Source: LVI-A0039 sp033105485
GTDB lineage: Bacteria > Bacillota_I > Bacilli_A > UBA3375
NCBI GenBank assembly: GCA_033105485.1
Contig: CP136956.1
Span: 1,798,001-1,862,000, forward strand
Direction: 5' to 3'
Length of the DNA: 64,000 nucleotides
Below, one piece after another: positions 44,343 to 51,815 of this stretch; the first letter of the stretch is position 1; each line of letters starts with the position of its first letter. The translations under genes and the position numbers were made by a program. The notes beneath the pieces are model-generated. The model saw only the letters and a program-made list of their open reading frames with translations. It was not told where the DNA came from and made no database searches.

Positions 44343-46037
44343 ATGTTTATAAAAAAGTTTAATATTATAACGTTGATTGCTGTTATATTTCAGGCAGTCG
44401 TACCAGGTTTGGGCTTAGAAAGCCTTAATGCAAAAGAGAATAAAGATAGTAGTTGTTTTACATACAACCTATCCTCTAATATGGAGTCAATTACAGAAGG
44501 ATATCAAATTCAGTTTAATTTTGAATATGAATCAGTTGAACCTGCTTGTTCAGCAGAAGAAGTTACAGGACAACAAATAATAATTGATTTTAGCCCATTA
44601 GTATCTAGTGATGGTGACATTTCATATTCAATTGATAGTAATATCTTTGATATAAATATTTCTACATCTGGAATAGTTACTCTTACATTTAAAGATTTAA
44701 CGATGGCAGGCGAAACACTTGTTGATTTTGGAGGGAATGCAGTATTTACAATTACAGCTAAAGATGTAGATAGTAATGAAGATATTACGATTACCGATAG
44801 TGTCGGTGGTGAAGTACATATTACTATCACGGATGAAGTTGATACAGATGCGAATACAAATAAAGGATCGTTTGGTGACTTTGTTGAAGTTGGTGATACA
44901 ATGACATATCAGGTATTAATTAATGGCCAAAGAAACCACGTTGATTCTTTTCATGGTGTTGATAGTCATAGTGCTGGTATGGAGTATGTGGAAGATTCTT
45001 TTTATGCTCAGCAAGATGAGGCATGGATAAATATGGATGACTATTTTACCTATTCGTATGATACAGAAGGTAACATGATTATTGATAGTACAATGGCGTT
45101 TGATGTACCAGTTTTACTTACCTATGATATGACAATCGTAAATCAAGAAGAAGTCTATCATAACCAGTTTGAAGCTACATACAATACAGAAGTTCCAGAT
45201 ATTGTAGGAGATGATGTATGGTTTGATATGGATGCTGGTAGTTGGGTTGACTATACTCATGGAAATATACAAATAACAAAAATTGATGAAGATGGCAATA
45301 CTCTTTCAGGAGCAGAATTTGACATTTTAAATAGTGAAGGAAATATAGTAGATCATGTAGTAACTGACGATAGTGGTATGGCAACAAGCACTAACTTACC
45401 GCTTGGAGCATATAAAGTTGTTGAAACAGTAGCTCCAACGGGATACACATTAAATCCAGCACCATATGACGTAATAATCACAAGCGACGATGATGATATG
45501 ATTTTCGAAGTTGAAATTGTAAATGTCTATTCAATGGGAAATATAGAGATAACAAAAGTAAATGAAGAGGGGAATACATTAAGTGGAGCAGAGTTTGATA
45601 TATTAGATAGTGAAGGAAATATAGTGGATCATGTAGTAACAGGAGATGAGGGTATTGCGACAAGCATTAATTTACCATTAGGGAACTATCAAATAATTGA
45701 AACAGTGGCTCCAAGTGGTTACATACTAGATGCAACCCCACATGAAATAACGATTACTACAAATAACGAACTAGTAAAATTGGAAATTGAAAATATATTA
45801 ATGCAAACACCTAGTATAACGGTTCCTGAAATCGGTGGAGGTAAAGATCAAGAATTAACAACAGATGATAAGGACAATCTATCTCAACTTGAAAATAGTG
45901 AAGTTTCAGAAAAAGAGGAAGAGCTTAATATGAATGATGAAGTTTTGGCATCAACTGGTTCTTCTTCAGTAGAATTTTATTTTACAATAATACTATTACT
46001 TTCATTAAGTGTTGTAAAACAGAAGTATCTATCTTAA
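44343..46037 (+). CDS. SpaA/Cna-B repeat surface protein with LASTG sorting-like signal
   Basis: The 564 aa product has a signal peptide, then about 260 residues of adhesin-like beta domains resembling Cna N-terminal modules. Two near-identical SpaA/Cna-B repeats follow (about residues 307-398 and 399-485). Each has a Lys in ITK, a Glu in VETVAP and an Asn near the end, the trio needed for an internal isopeptide bond. The C-terminus is acidic, then L535-ASTG-539, a hydrophobic span and a KQKYLS tail. This is a sortase-type signal with Ala in place of Pro. The gene follows the regulator by 6 bp. Confidence 0.85.
   Translation: MFIKKFNIITLIAVIFQAVVPGLGLESLNAKENKDSSCFTYNLSSNMESITEGYQIQFNFEYESVEPACSAEEVTGQQIIIDFSPLVSSDGDISYSIDSNIFDINISTSGIVTLTFKDLTMAGETLVDFGGNAVFTITAKDVDSNEDITITDSVGGEVHITITDEVDTDANTNKGSFGDFVEVGDTMTYQVLINGQRNHVDSFHGVDSHSAGMEYVEDSFYAQQDEAWINMDDYFTYSYDTEGNMIIDSTMAFDVPVLLTYDMTIVNQEEVYHNQFEATYNTEVPDIVGDDVWFDMDAGSWVDYTHGNIQITKIDEDGNTLSGAEFDILNSEGNIVDHVVTDDSGMATSTNLPLGAYKVVETVAPTGYTLNPAPYDVIITSDDDDMIFEVEIVNVYSMGNIEITKVNEEGNTLSGAEFDILDSEGNIVDHVVTGDEGIATSINLPLGNYQIIETVAPSGYILDATPHEITITTNNELVKLEIENILMQTPSITVPEIGGGKDQELTTDDKDNLSQLENSEVSEKEEELNMNDEVLASTGSSSVEFYFTIILLLSLSVVKQKYLS
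45261..45804 (+). repeat. Tandem duplication encoding two SpaA repeats
   Basis: Unit 1 (about 45261-45537) and unit 2 (about 45538-45804) are closely similar at DNA level; for example, AGTGAAGGAAATATAGT is shared exactly. The similarity indicates recent duplication or gene conversion, and copy number may vary between strains. Confidence 0.8.
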
Positions 46038-46100
46038 AAATATACATACTATAAAACTTTGTAGTAGTAGTCTAATGCCGATATATGATTATAAAAATAA

Positions 46101-46136
46101 ACTGAAATAAAAGTAGTTCATTTTACTCTATTATAG
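46101..46136 (+). repeat. Possible diverged copy (R0) of the gene-end hairpin repeat
   Basis: By eye, 26 of 36 bases match the loop and 3' arm of the copy at 47391, with no gap: ACTGA...GTTCATTTT...TATAG. The 5' arm is not recognisable. Like the other copies it lies downstream of a gene end. Confidence 0.3.
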
Positions 46137-46164
46137 ATAAAAACAGATTTTTAAAGATTTTCAC

Positions 46165-46195
46165 TTGCATTAGAGCACACTCTAAATGATAAACT
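46165..46195 (+). promoter_or_regulatory. MerR-type operator-promoter
   Basis: A perfect inverted repeat TTAGAG-CACA-CTCTAA (46170-46185) lies between TTGCAT (46165-46170) and TAAACT (46190-46195), with a 19 bp spacer. Overlong spacers with a centred palindrome are the hallmark of MerR-activated promoters, and the palindrome resembles NmlR/AdhR sites. The MerR gene starts 21 bp downstream. Confidence 0.8.
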
Positions 46196-46215
46196 AAAGA
46201 AGTAATGGAGGAATA

Positions 46216-46581
46216 TTGACAATTCAAGAAGTTAGTGAGAAGACAGGGTTAAGTAAACATACATTAAGATACTATGAGAAAATAGGTCTGATAGATACCG
46301 TAAAGAAATCTAAGAGCAATTATCGTATTTATAATCAAAATGATTTAAATCGACTTGAATTTATTTGTAATATGCGAGAAGCAGGAATGGGAATATCTAA
46401 ACTAAAAGAATATATTCAGTTAACATCACAAGGTGAAAACACAGTAGAAGAGCGCCGTGGTATTTTACTGGAGAATAAAAAGAAAATTCAAGAAGAAATA
46501 AAACTCTTAGAAAAGTCCATGAATTACATTGAGTATAAAATTGAAAACTATGACTCCATTATAAAAAATAAAAAAATTTAG
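46216..46581 (+). CDS. MerR family regulator (NmlR/AdhR-like)
   Basis: TTG start after GGAGG. The 121 aa protein has the MerR winged helix at residues 1-70 (VSEKTGLSKHTLRYYEKIGLI, then YRIYNQNDLNRLEFI) and a C-terminal dimer helix (LEKSMNYIEYKIENY). No cysteine in the effector end, so it is not a metal-binding MerR; small aldehyde- or stress-sensing relatives are the best match. It very likely controls itself and the SDR gene 9 bp downstream through the palindrome at 46170. Confidence 0.88.
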   Translation: MTIQEVSEKTGLSKHTLRYYEKIGLIDTVKKSKSNYRIYNQNDLNRLEFICNMREAGMGISKLKEYIQLTSQGENTVEERRGILLENKKKIQEEIKLLEKSMNYIEYKIENYDSIIKNKKI

Positions 46582-46590
46582 GAGATAAAC

Positions 46591-47361
46591 ATGGAAATGA
46601 ATTATACACTTATAACTGGAGCCTCATCGGGTATTGGGCATTCATTAGCATTGAAATTTGCTGAGCGTGGTAAAAATTTAATTATTGTTGCAAGAACAGA
46701 AAAAAAACTTTTAAAATTAAAGGAAGAAGTTCATGTAATAAATCCAAAATTAGATGTCAGAGTAATAGCAATAGATTTATCACTAGTATCAAATGCATAT
46801 AAGCTGTTTAATAAAGTAGAAAAGTATAATATCGAAACGTTAATAAACAATGCTGGTTTTGGTGACTTCAGTAAAATTTCGAATCAAAACCTTTCAAAAG
46901 TAGAACAAATGATCTCATTAAATGTTACATCGCTCGTAATTTTATCAACCCTATATGTAAATAAATATCAAAATATTAAAGGGACTCAATTAATTAATGT
47001 ATCATCAACAGGTGGTTATTCAATTGTTAATCAAGCAGTAACATACTGTTCTACAAAATTTTTTGTTAGTGCCTTTACAGAAGGATTGAGTCAAGAACTT
47101 CTGATAGAAGAGAAACCCCTACAAGTAAAAGTATTAGCTCCAAATGCAACATCAACAGAGTTTGCTAGAGTAGCAAAGGGAGTCGAGGTGTTTGAATACA
47201 GTGGAAACTATCATACAGCTGAAGAAATGGCTACATTTGTTTTAAAATTATATGAAAGTTCAAAATGTGTTGGACGTGTTAATTTGGATACTTTTGAATT
47301 TGAGTTATTAAATCCAATATTTCCATTTCGATGTCAAGGATCAACTGAAGGTAATTCGTAG
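46591..47361 (+). CDS. Short-chain dehydrogenase/reductase
   Basis: The 256 aa protein is a classical SDR. The NAD(P)-binding TGASSGIG starts near residue 9, NNAGFGD is near 88, S-S-T near 138 precedes the active site, and Y-x3-K is YCSTK near 151-155. The ARTEKKL stretch suggests NADP preference. It is co-regulated with the MerR gene, so it probably reduces a carbonyl compound that MerR senses. Substrate unknown. Confidence 0.88.
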   Translation: MEMNYTLITGASSGIGHSLALKFAERGKNLIIVARTEKKLLKLKEEVHVINPKLDVRVIAIDLSLVSNAYKLFNKVEKYNIETLINNAGFGDFSKISNQNLSKVEQMISLNVTSLVILSTLYVNKYQNIKGTQLINVSSTGGYSIVNQAVTYCSTKFFVSAFTEGLSQELLIEEKPLQVKVLAPNATSTEFARVAKGVEVFEYSGNYHTAEEMATFVLKLYESSKCVGRVNLDTFEFELLNPIFPFRCQGSTEGNS

Positions 47362-47390
47362 ATGAACTGATCATTTGTTTCATTATTTCT

Positions 47391-47460
47391 AAGGAAGTGC
47401 TAATAACACGAAATGATGAACTGACATGATGTTGGTTCATTTTGTTATAATATAGTCAAG
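47391..47460 (+). repeat. Gene-end hairpin repeat, copy R1
   Basis: Begins AAGGAAGTGCTAATAACA and ends TATAGTCAAG. The arms ATAACA-(CG)-AAATGA and TCATTT-TGTTAT pair with a 2-nt bulge, enclosing a conserved ACTGACATGATGTTGG loop region. It lies 29 bp after the SDR stop. Its 3' arm contains TGTTATAAT, an extended -10 box, with CTGACA 19 bp upstream, so it may also be the promoter for the leader RNA that follows. Confidence 0.7.
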
Positions 47461-47578
47461 AAGGAACTTTGAGATAAAATATTTATCTAGTTTCTTGAAT
47501 TCATTAGTAAAGTGTGTTATTATTATAGTATGATAACAACCGATATGTTGTAGGCTGACCTTTGTGTCGGCCTTTTTT
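47458..47578 (+). ncRNA. Candidate structured leader / RNA antitoxin upstream of AbiF-like gene
   Basis: Between the -10 box at 47446-47451 and the AbiF-like gene lies about 120 nt with three hairpins. The first is at 47461-47496 (8 bp outer and 7 bp inner stem, 3-nt loop), the second at 47515-47538 (TGTTAT / ATAACA). The third is a strong terminator at 47553-47578 (GGCTGAC / GTCGGCC plus six T). A promoter, a short RNA, a terminator and then the toxin is the layout of toxin-RNA systems. An attenuation leader or riboswitch is the alternative. The transcription start is inferred, not measured. Confidence 0.5.
47553..47578 (+). terminator. Intrinsic terminator in front of the AbiF-like gene
   Basis: GGCTGAC pairs with GTCGGCC (one U.G) around a 6-nt loop, then six T. 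It lies 18 bp upstream of the start codon, on the coding strand, so most transcripts should stop before the gene. Confidence 0.85.
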
Positions 47579-47596
47579 CGTATTTAAGGAGTCAAT

Positions 47597-48454
47597 ATGG
47601 ACCGGATAATTACTTTGCTAGAGAGTCAAGGCATGATTTTTGAGGGATTGGATACTAAAAAAGCTGCAAGTAAATATATAAAATATAATACGTCATGGAA
47701 CATGCTAAAACAATCACGAAATATTTTACATTTAAACGTACCTGTTGAAGGAAAATATAATGGAATTTCATTTTTTGATATGAGAACAGCTGGATTGGTT
47801 CATTTTTATTTCAATTCGGCTATAGAGTCAGTTGTAAAAGAATTTGAACATTGCGTAAAAGTTTATATGAGTGATGTATATGAAAATGCATTAGATACTG
47901 AGAAAGATAGAGTTATTAACAGGTTACAGCATACAAATTTTAACTACAATAAACAAGGTATAATGTTAGATAAAGAAAATTTATTTGAGTTGTATTCATT
48001 TGCTACGTTAAGTGAACTTATACATGTGTACAAAATATTGAAAAGCAAGATAAAAAGTGTTAACATGCCCAAGATTGATGGTAATATTTCAAATGTTAGG
48101 AATACTATTTACCATCACAACAATGTGTTAATTGAAAATAAACAAAGTAATAATCCACATGTTGATTTAGAGCGAATAGAATCTTTATCAAACCAAGGAT
48201 TTAGCTTAGAGATAACAAACTATCTTAGTATAAATTATAAATATAATACTTTACGACTAATCACTGATATGATAGATCATGTAAGTTTCTTTTTAAGTAG
48301 AGATGAATGTACTGCAAAGAGGAAGGAATATATGATTGAAAAATTAGAAAGTGATATTCGAAGTTCAGAGTATTACTATAATAAGTTAGAACAGAAGAGG
48401 TGGGTTCAAATTTATTATGAAACGATACAATTGCTAATCAAAAATATTAGCTAA
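47597..48454 (+). CDS. AbiF/AbiD-type (Abi_2) HEPN protein
   Basis: The 285 aa protein fits the Abi_2 abortive-infection family in outline. It starts with a LLESQGMIF element, then an aromatic-basic YIKYNTSWN stretch, then ISFFDMRTAGLVHFYFNSAI (the FxDLxxLYxFD-like block). The segment NVRNTIYHH (R168-x4-H173) is the HEPN RX4H ribonuclease motif in the place of the family RN..AHH motif. Such proteins kill or arrest phage-infected cells by RNA cleavage. Residues near 100-125 and 180-285 are less conserved. It stands alone behind a terminator-capped leader and is flanked by two copies of the hairpin repeat. AAGGAG precedes the ATG. Confidence 0.72.
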   Translation: MDRIITLLESQGMIFEGLDTKKAASKYIKYNTSWNMLKQSRNILHLNVPVEGKYNGISFFDMRTAGLVHFYFNSAIESVVKEFEHCVKVYMSDVYENALDTEKDRVINRLQHTNFNYNKQGIMLDKENLFELYSFATLSELIHVYKILKSKIKSVNMPKIDGNISNVRNTIYHHNNVLIENKQSNNPHVDLERIESLSNQGFSLEITNYLSINYKYNTLRLITDMIDHVSFFLSRDECTAKRKEYMIEKLESDIRSSEYYYNKLEQKRWVQIYYETIQLLIKNIS

Positions 48455-48464
48455 TAAGTATCTT

Positions 48465-48530
48465 AAAGGAAGTACTATATAATAAGGAATGGACTGACAT
48501 TGTGTTGGTTCATTCCTTATTATATAGCAA
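48465..48530 (+). repeat. Gene-end hairpin repeat, copy R2
   Basis: Begins AAAGGAAGTACTATATA, 11 bp after the AbiF-like stop. Its stem is perfect over 16 bp (48476-48491 with 48511-48526) although its bases differ from R1, while the loop ACTGACATTGTGTTGGTTC is nearly the same. Both arms have changed together, which points to selection for pairing. Confidence 0.75.
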
Positions 48531-48586
48531 GAATAAACTTAATAATGACTAATATAGTTTAATATAACAGTTAGAAGTTGAAGCAA

Positions 48587-48612
48587 AAATAAGTACAAAT
48601 TGTTACTTATTT
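48587..48612 (+). terminator. Hairpin before the LXG-like operon
   Basis: A 9 bp stem AAATAAGTA / TACTTATTT with a loop of about 8 nt. The T run is interrupted, so it may be a weak terminator or leader structure, comparable in place to the terminator before the AbiF-like gene. Confidence 0.4.
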
Positions 48613-48675
48613 AACACAATCTTATTTTTGAGATGTGATAAACTAAATTTATATAGGGAATTAAGAAAGGGAGTT

Positions 48676-48938
48676 ATGGCATTTAAAAATATAACTGAAA
48701 ACACGTGGAGCCCAACAGGAGATTATGGAACAGAATTCAAAGTTGAATTAAATTCCTACAAATTAAAGATTAGTGAGCAAATTAGTCTTTTACAAACTAC
48801 TAAATCTAAACTAGAGGCTCATGTCTCAAATAGTAAACTGAAGAGGATTCAGTTGATGAGATTGAAGTTTGTGTAAGAAAGCTACAATTAATATCTGATG
48901 AAATAGACGATGCAATTAGTTCATTAGAATATCTATAG
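48676..48938 (+). pseudogene. Small LXG-associated-type helical protein, frameshifted
   Basis: The ATG at 48676 (GGGAG upstream) opens MAFKNITENTWSPTGDYG and a helical, charged stretch, then stops early at about 48874. Adding one A to the AAA at 48835-48837 continues the frame through SVDEIEVCVRKLQLISDEID to the TAG at 48936-48938, about 87 aa. Size, helix content and position before an LXG-like gene match the small partner proteins (DUF5082/DUF3130 class) of type VII effectors. Broken as read. Confidence 0.55.
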
Positions 48939-48946
48939 GGGAGAAT

Positions 48947-49236
48947 ATGAAAAATATAAATATTAATGCAGAAGAAATAGAAGAAACGATATTAAAACTT
49001 GAAGAACTTCAGGAAAATATCCCATTTATTGTGTCAGCATTAGCTTCAATGATTGAGGTTACTACAGAGAATAAACTTTTTAAAGTGGAATCGGATGTAA
49101 ACGAAAACTTGATAACATAGTTGAACACATTCAAAATGATTACGAAGATAGTGCCGAAACACTAGTAGAAAATTTAAGTAAAATATTAGAATTTTTGGAG
49201 AATCAAGATAAAGCTAACAAAAAGGGGATTGTATGA
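48947..49236 (+). pseudogene. Second small LXG-associated-type helical protein, frameshifted
   Basis: The ATG at 48947 (GGGGAG upstream) gives a helical acidic protein that stops at 49118-49120. One extra A in the AAAA at 49104-49107 restores a frame through NIVEHIQNDYEDSAETLVENL to a TGA at 49234-49236 that overlaps the next ATG as ATGA. That classic overlap supports the restored frame. Likely a DUF5344/DUF3958-type partner of the LXG protein, about 96 aa. Confidence 0.55.
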
Positions 49237-50428
49237 GCTTGAGGTATAGCCGTGATAGTTTTGATGATAATAAAACAGAGGCTAATAATTTACTTGAGTT
49301 GCTTGAAGATAATTTATTAGCTCTGAAGGAAGCAAGAGAAATAATAGAGGAGTTTGAGAGCAAAGCAATTGATAAAGTAGTTGAACAAATTGAGGAATTT
49401 GAAGAATCACATGGACAAATAATTGAAGAAGTTGAAGTGATAAAAGCAGAGTTACAAGATGTCGATGTTGTATCAATTGATAAACTTCGCCCAAAAGATT
49501 TATCAAAAGTTGTAGACATTAGTATTAGTGAAGTTGTTGCAACGCAAAAAGAGACAGAAGAGTTGCTTTCTAATATAAGGTTAGAAACAAGTGGTTCTTT
49601 ACAAAATTGGATGTCAGCAAGAGAAAACGAACTAAATGATAGTTTTGGTGAGGCGTTATTAAATCCAATTGATGAGATGAAACAACGAAAAGCTGAGCGA
49701 ATATATCGAAGCAACAAAAGGGTTTATGAAAAATTTATGGATGATGCATCAGATTATATGAAGTTCAGTACAGAGATCGAAGATATTGAAAGTGAAAGAC
49801 TTAAAATAGAGGCTTTAGATAAGGGGATGTATAGTTCAATTGCTGCACCACTTATTATTCCAAGTAACCAATTTCGCCAAGTGGCGGGTACTATAAGTGA
49901 AACCTCTGGATTTGATTATGCACTCGGTGCTTCTGAAATGGTAGCGGGTTATGCTAGTAGAGCAGCAGGTTACATGTTGTTTGCTGGTACATGGATTGAA
50001 GATTTTGTTACTGAAGGTGCTGGTGTTTTAGATGACCCTTGGACACTCGCGCTTTCAGCCGAGTTGATTGAACAAGGAGCAATAGGATTAGAACAAGGAA
50101 AAATAGAATATCTAGTCGTGTAGAGTACAACCCATATATATATGATGCCATTGAATTAAAGGAGGGAAAAATGCCTCCTGATGAAATATATAAATTTATT
50201 GCAGATTCATATGAGATATATTCAAAATACGGGTCTATAACTGAATATGTACAGGATAAGGCTACTGGTGATGACTTGGAAGCTATGCAGGATTTGGCAC
50301 TTATGATAGATGGGGAATTAGTAGATAAATTTGGAGTGATTCCTGAATATGGGGATAGTTGTCAAAATTTATTAAATCAGATCGCGTTAAGCGAGTATTT
50401 TGAAACATGGGATGGTATAAATGAATAA
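49233..50428 (+). pseudogene. LXG-like type VII effector (frameshifted after residue 289)
   Basis: The first frame (49233-50123) gives 296 aa: a long helical, Glu-rich N-terminal part typical of LXG/WXG-type export domains, then from about residue 225 a Gly/Ala-rich hydrophobic segment (YALGASEMVAGYASRAAG). Losing one A in the run at 50099-50103 causes the stop. With it restored, the frame continues VEYNPYIYDAIELKEG, PPDEIYKFIADSYEIYSKYG to TAA at 50426-50428, about 397 aa. The toxin domain is not recognisable. The stop overlaps the next gene by 8 bp. Secretion machinery (EssC and others) is not in the window. Confidence 0.5.
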
Positions 50429-51002
50429 GAAATTAGTTTTTTTAAGCATTGTAATAATGTTAGCGTGTAGTGTTATATATATTATTTTTGTGCAAGATAA
50501 ACATCGTACAGAGCCTAGTGAATATAAATTGAATGATATAGAGGAGTATGAACTACTTAGTGAAACTCGTGATATGTTAGGTATGCTTGCAATGAGGGAT
50601 GGTAGCACAGTATCTGTACAAACTATAGCAGATGATTCATATGATGTCCTTTATACTTCAAATGAGGAGGCTATTGGAATATATAAAGCTATGATTTCTG
50701 ATAAATTATTCGGAGTAAATTTTTTCCCAAATGATGATGTAATATATGCATTTGGTAAAGATAAACCAGTAAATATAATGTTTGGAGCCCCCGCAACTGA
50801 AAGTGGAGATACATATGATTCGCCTTTGTATATTGGCTATTACGATGGAACATGTGAATATCCAGCTGAATTTGATTATGTAAGAAGCAAAAAGAAATGT
50901 AGCCAATACCTACAAGATACACTTGACTTTGTTGGATATAGTACAGTGGATGAAATGCTAGAAGATGTTTTTGGGCAATATATAACTAAAGATGAAAATT
51001 AA
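50421..51002 (+). CDS. Membrane-anchored protein, possible immunity protein
   Basis: The 193 aa product has an N-terminal hydrophobic anchor (VFLSIVIMLACSVIYIIF) and an exported acidic domain with two cysteines near residues 150 and 165 (GTCEYP, KKKCSQ), which could form a disulfide. It starts inside the end of the LXG-like gene. In type VII effector loci the next gene is often the immunity protein, and an exported anchored protein would fit a toxin acting outside the cytoplasm. No family recognised. Confidence 0.6.
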   Translation: MNKKLVFLSIVIMLACSVIYIIFVQDKHRTEPSEYKLNDIEEYELLSETRDMLGMLAMRDGSTVSVQTIADDSYDVLYTSNEEAIGIYKAMISDKLFGVNFFPNDDVIYAFGKDKPVNIMFGAPATESGDTYDSPLYIGYYDGTCEYPAEFDYVRSKKKCSQYLQDTLDFVGYSTVDEMLEDVFGQYITKDEN

Positions 51003-51020
51003 GGTTTGAAATGGAGAAAG

Positions 51021-51286
51021 ATGATTAGAAAATATATTAATATTAAAGATGTGATAAAGAATTAAATGATTTTGAAGCAGGGGACGCAGTATTAATACTT
51101 GAAGCAATAAACGTAAGTAAACCACTTGAAAATTACTTGCTTACAATGTTATTAAGTAAGAGCATTAAAGTCAAGAACGGTGAGAATTTAATATATTTAT
51201 CTAAAGGGGAACTGGTAGATTATATTGTTATCGAAAATAAAAAACAAGACTTAAAGAGAGTGCATCAAGTGATGAAGAAAGGGTAG
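51021..51286 (+). pseudogene. Unknown small protein in the LXG-like operon, frameshifted
   Basis: The ATG at 51021 gives 14 codons (MIRKYINIKDVIKN) and then a stop. With one base added near 51045-51053, the frame runs DKELNDFEAGDAVLILEAIN through LLSKSIKVKNGENLIYLSKG to TAG at 51284-51286, about 88 aa. It ends 3 bp before the DUF4176-like gene. No family recognised; probably part of the same effector-immunity unit. Confidence 0.5.
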
Positions 51287-51289
51287 TCA

Positions 51290-51499
51290 ATGAATAATAT
51301 ATATTTACCTATTGGTAGTGTGATTGTTACGAAAGAAAAGCCCAACTTAGAACTATTAATTATTAGAAACAATATGACAATTGGAGAAGTAAATAAAGAT
51401 TACCTTTGTAACATTCTACAAGATGATGAAAACCTGAACTTTGTTCATATTAATGAAGCGGATATTAAAAAAGTGCTTTTTATTGGTTATCAAAATTAA
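51290..51499 (+). CDS. DUF4176-like small protein
   Basis: The 69 aa protein opens with IYLPIGSVIVTKEKPNLELL and ends FVHINEADIKKVLFIGYQN. These match the LPIGSVV start and the end pattern (acidic helix, then a (V/I)xF.GY strand) of DUF4176. This family is common in type VII / LXG effector loci of Bacillota, so it is the best single pointer to the nature of this module. Function unknown. Confidence 0.72.
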   Translation: MNNIYLPIGSVIVTKEKPNLELLIIRNNMTIGEVNKDYLCNILQDDENLNFVHINEADIKKVLFIGYQN

Positions 51500-51535
51500 A
51501 AACTTACTGATGAACACGAATATTAGAATATATCA

Positions 51536-51602
51536 AGGGAAGTACAAATAACAGGAAAATGAACTGACATGATATTAGATCATTTTGTTATATTTTAGTC
51601 AA
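51536..51602 (+). repeat. Gene-end hairpin repeat, copy R3
   Basis: Begins AAGGGAAGTACAAATAACA, 36 bp after the DUF4176-like stop. The arms pair as ATAAC-(AGG)-AAAATGA with TCATTTT-GTTAT; the loop is ACTGACATGATATTAGA. It ends TTTTAGTCAA like R1. Confidence 0.7.
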
Positions 51603-51673
51603 AAAAATAAGAACATTAGAAAAACCTATATTGGTCTCTGTACTTAATTAATCGGTATAAACTTATTTATCTT

Positions 51674-51727
51674 CAATGAAGTACTAATAACAAAAAAGTT
51701 ACTCAAGTATGAGTAATTTTTTTTGTT
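51674..51727 (+). terminator. Terminator built on a partial hairpin repeat (R4)
   Basis: It keeps the repeat's opening (GAAGTACTAATAACA) but has a new stem of about 17 bp (51689-51705 with 51710-51727) whose 3' arm carries eight T. It is therefore both a member of the repeat family and a good terminator. Confidence 0.7.
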
Positions 51728-51815
51728 GCACCAATTAAACTAGAGAAGTTTTGTTAAAGAAAAATAAGATAAAGCAGTTTGACTATATGTTAATCTTTGA
51801 GTAAAGGAGATAACT

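Larger units (their letters stand above)
51500..51815 (+). other. Intergenic region after the DUF4176-like gene
   Basis: Holds R3 and the R4 terminator-like copy and no credible gene. The 80 bp between them and the 90 bp after R4 are AT-rich and unremarkable, apart from an AAGGAG ribosome site for the frame at 51816. Confidence 0.6.

Noticed and set aside
45261..45804. CRISPR-like or other short regular repeat array
   Set aside because: The similarity is a coding duplication of about 270 bp units (SpaA domains), not short repeats with spacers. No CRISPR array was seen anywhere in the window.
47461..47578. Known riboswitch (for example preQ1 or c-di-GMP) before the AbiF-like gene
   Set aside because: I could not match conserved riboswitch core bases, and the gene downstream is not a metabolic gene. 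The leader is reported as a candidate RNA antitoxin or attenuator instead.
47391..51602. Classic integron with attC sites
   Set aside because: No GTTRRRY core sites and no integron integrase. Only the placement and palindromic nature are similar.
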